A stretch of 64,000 nt of DNA from the NCBI GenBank assembly GCA_036345935.2, contig JADWOT020000004.1, positions 10,186,565 to 10,250,564 on the forward strand. The letters run 5' to 3'. Below the pieces are notes generated by a model, which worked only from the letters and a program-made list of their open reading frames with translations, ran no database searches and was not told the origin of the DNA. Shown piece by piece: positions 61,701-64,000 of this stretch. The DNA is from Taenia hydatigena (taxonomy: Eukaryota; Platyhelminthes; Cestoda; Cyclophyllidea; Taeniidae). Positions within the stretch are counted from its first letter, which is position 1, and each line of letters starts with the position of its first letter. The position numbers and the translations under genes were made by a program.

Positions 61701-63471
61701 TGACTTGGATGTTCACAACGGTTTCTACCACTTTCCATTCACGACGAGTGTGACGTCGGATGCATGACAAATTGCAGTAGTTCTGTGGTCATTAATTAGA
61801 CTGATTATGCAGTCACTCAGCTACATTTTATGTATGACTGATTTCGTTATGCATGCGCAACTGATAGTTGATCAATAGAAAGCTTGTAGTGAATTTTTTT
61901 TATTGCACACACCCTTTAACGCACAGGATATCAATGTATAGGTTTGCGGCCTTGGTTCCAGTCCTGAAAAAGCAAGGGAAACGAATCGATGTTAAAGGCT
62001 TACGTGCTTCTTATGATATCAAATAGTTTCACGAGCATTTTGAAGAGAACTTCATGAAGGCTGCGGTAAAAAGTAGTCGCTTGTGACGCTTTTTCAGTCT
62101 AGTTCTTATCTTGATGTGTCAACTTATTATGGTGAAAATGAGCCATGTTGATACGGTATACCTTCACCTCCGGATTGCTAGACCCACTTCATCGCATTTT
62201 ACTAGTCTACATTCCACTTACTTCAGGTCATCGGCCTACTTCGCGACCCATTTGTGTAATCCTATGCAGCGAGATCGCTTCGCATCTTATGGCTTCGCAC
62301 TGTCCTTCATTGCGTGGAGTGGGATGAATTTTACCGCAGCAACAATGCCCTTGTAGTTTGCATATCGCATCATTGCGTATCTCAACTGCACTTCTTTTAC
62401 TGCTTTACCACCTGCTGTCCATCCAAAGTGAGAGCACCTAAACGCCAGTAAAATGCAATAAAAAGGCGAATTAGACATTGTTCAAGATGATTGGTGACAA
62501 AGGAGGGAATGGGCAAGATTTATAATGTTCAAATAGGTTCTTCGTGTCCAAATAATTAAATAATAGACGGAGAAGATCAAAAACACATTAAAAATTCGTC
62601 CTTAGCATCTGCAGTTGCCAATTGTCCAAAGTTTGTAGTATCTCTTCCAACCGTGACACGTGCTTTAGGGTATTTTGGGTTCCTGACCCCACGTTGAGTA
62701 CAAAAACATCTGTTGGCACCCTCCACGTGCAATAAGCATTTCAAAAATTGAAATGCCAGCTAAAGGATATCACTGGCGCAATAACTGTAGTACTTTTGAC
62801 TTCAGTTATACGATGGATCCAGACGAGTGAATTGACTTGACCATGTAATGCAGAACATCTTTAATTGCAAGACAACTCTATAGGTTATTTAGTTGTTATG
62901 GCAAGTTAGCGCTTGACTCTCCCATCTACTTCACGACAAGTTGGCTGTTGCGAGATCAGTTGTCATTACGATGTCATTTTAAGACCTTTATATGCCTGTG
63001 CATTTTATTAATTTCCAGGTCGAATTAGCATAATCCTTGTGAATTTTAGAAGTGGTAATTAAAAAGGCGCTGTAACATGTTGACATGCAAGAGGAAATAT
63101 GTGTTTCTTACCAACAGCAGCCCAACAAAAGTGTAAATCACAATTTTGTGCTAAACACTGGGTTAAACCGCATTACCTTCACTAAGGCATTTTTCCTCCT
63201 GAATGACCAATGCACGTACTTCAAATTTGATAAGGCTGTTATTTTTATAACGGTTTATCTTTTTATAAAGGCATGGTCCAGTCTATGAGTGTTTGCAATT
63301 TATTCAAGGGCTTTTGCTGCATAACAATTTGCCATCCAGCTAACATGTCATGTGCGAGAGCCAAAAGGTATCGAGGAAAACGATGCTGCTATTACTTGCA
63401 GCTTTACTCCTATGACTTCCTCACGTCATTGGGTAAATCTGCATTAACTTTTAAGTCAGTTTCTTTTGTCT

Positions 63472-63717
63472 ATGGAGTTAGCTGAAATAGAACACGTTGA
63501 GGGGTGTAGCAGTTTCGTACGCGATGGCAACCCTACACTTTGTTTGACCCTATCTGTTCGCAATATCGCCTTTGGTAAAGTAAAGCATAAAAAATCCCAA
63601 GTCTTGCGTATTAGTTTTGGCCAGGTTTGGCTCACCAGCTTTGTCACTTTCCATGTGCCACGAGGAATCGGCAAGAAGTTAACACAAAAGCGCAGCTATT
63701 CTCGAGAGATGAACTAA
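63472..63717 (+). CDS. Small ORF of unknown function near the window end
   Basis: ATG at 63472 gives about 81 residues, with a beta-rich reading (GNPTLCLTLSVRNIAFGKVK, then HKKSQVLRISFGQVWLTSF) and a basic C-terminal tail. The composition is more protein-like than its surroundings. I recognise no family. It could be an exon of a gene extending past the window. Confidence 0.22.
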   Translation: MELAEIEHVEGCSSFVRDGNPTLCLTLSVRNIAFGKVKHKKSQVLRISFGQVWLTSFVTFHVPRGIGKKLTQKRSYSREMN

Positions 63718-64000
63718 CCAGAACACATCTCCTTAGCTACCCTTTTTTAAAGCTTTGGTATCTGTACTGCTCAAAAGAGACATTGCAGTGTAAGGAAGCA
63801 CCATAATGACTGCCCTCACTGCAGCTGCTAATACGGTGTCAAAGAGAGATCTGCAACTTGTCTACGAATGGATCCGTCCCGTCAACAGTACTGGAATCCT
63901 GTGCATTAATTGCATGAACTGATACTACGCGAAATGAGAGATTGACTGCCTTTCTAACGCGACATGGCTTAACTCACTACATCCTCGAGAAAACGAAATT

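Larger units (their letters stand above)
57474..62465. other. Right flank outside the inverted repeats, no recognisable gene
   Basis: This sequence has no partner elsewhere in the window except two diverged family A repeat traces. ORFs are short and lack domains. AT-rich stretches and isolated AATAAA hexamers occur but do not form gene models. Confidence 0.5.

Overview
The window looks like repeat-rich nuclear DNA from an animal. Coding signal is sparse and split into exons, and the convincing introns are short (37, 69, 159 and 281 nt) with GT..AG ends. Microsatellites are frequent and there are decayed Ty3/gypsy-type retrotransposon remains. There is no operon-like gene packing, and no rRNA, tRNA or CRISPR signal was found. 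The very short introns would suit a flatworm, but that is an inference; the species cannot be fixed from the sequence.

The dominant feature is a nested set of large inverted repeats. IR-1 is a near-perfect palindrome: left arm 1-8274 (open at the window edge), spacer 8275-9831, right arm 9832 to at least 18100. IR-2 pairs 15210-23681 with 47654-57473 in reverse orientation across a 24 kb loop. The segment 15210-18100 is shared by both, so it is present three times: copy A at 1-2897 (-), copy B at 15210-18100 (+), copy C at 54577-57473 (-). IR-2 is about 98-99% identical up to 22985/49594 and clearly more diverged beyond that point. The right arm carries a private 1.24 kb insertion at the step.

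Content of the repeated blocks: an exon for importin-alpha-like ARM repeats (three copies, one cut by the window), a perfect 22-bp stem hairpin (three copies), a 158-codon ORF (two identical copies), a degraded gypsy-type reverse transcriptase (two copies), and a degraded gag fragment exactly at the inner edge of IR-1.

The 24 kb loop of IR-2 holds the likeliest single-copy genes. A convergent, inverted pair of paralogues encodes a coiled-coil plus RRM protein. The minus-strand copy (33092-35221) gives an in-frame five-exon model of 347 residues. The plus-strand copy (28063-30568) is 5'-truncated by an interspersed repeat and frameshifted, so it is probably a pseudogene. Further right, 38.2-41.8 kb holds F-box-like exons and a long ORF of unknown family with a poly(A) signal. 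The remainder is microsatellites, two interspersed repeat families and unassigned sequence. The flank 57474-64000 contains no gene that I can name.
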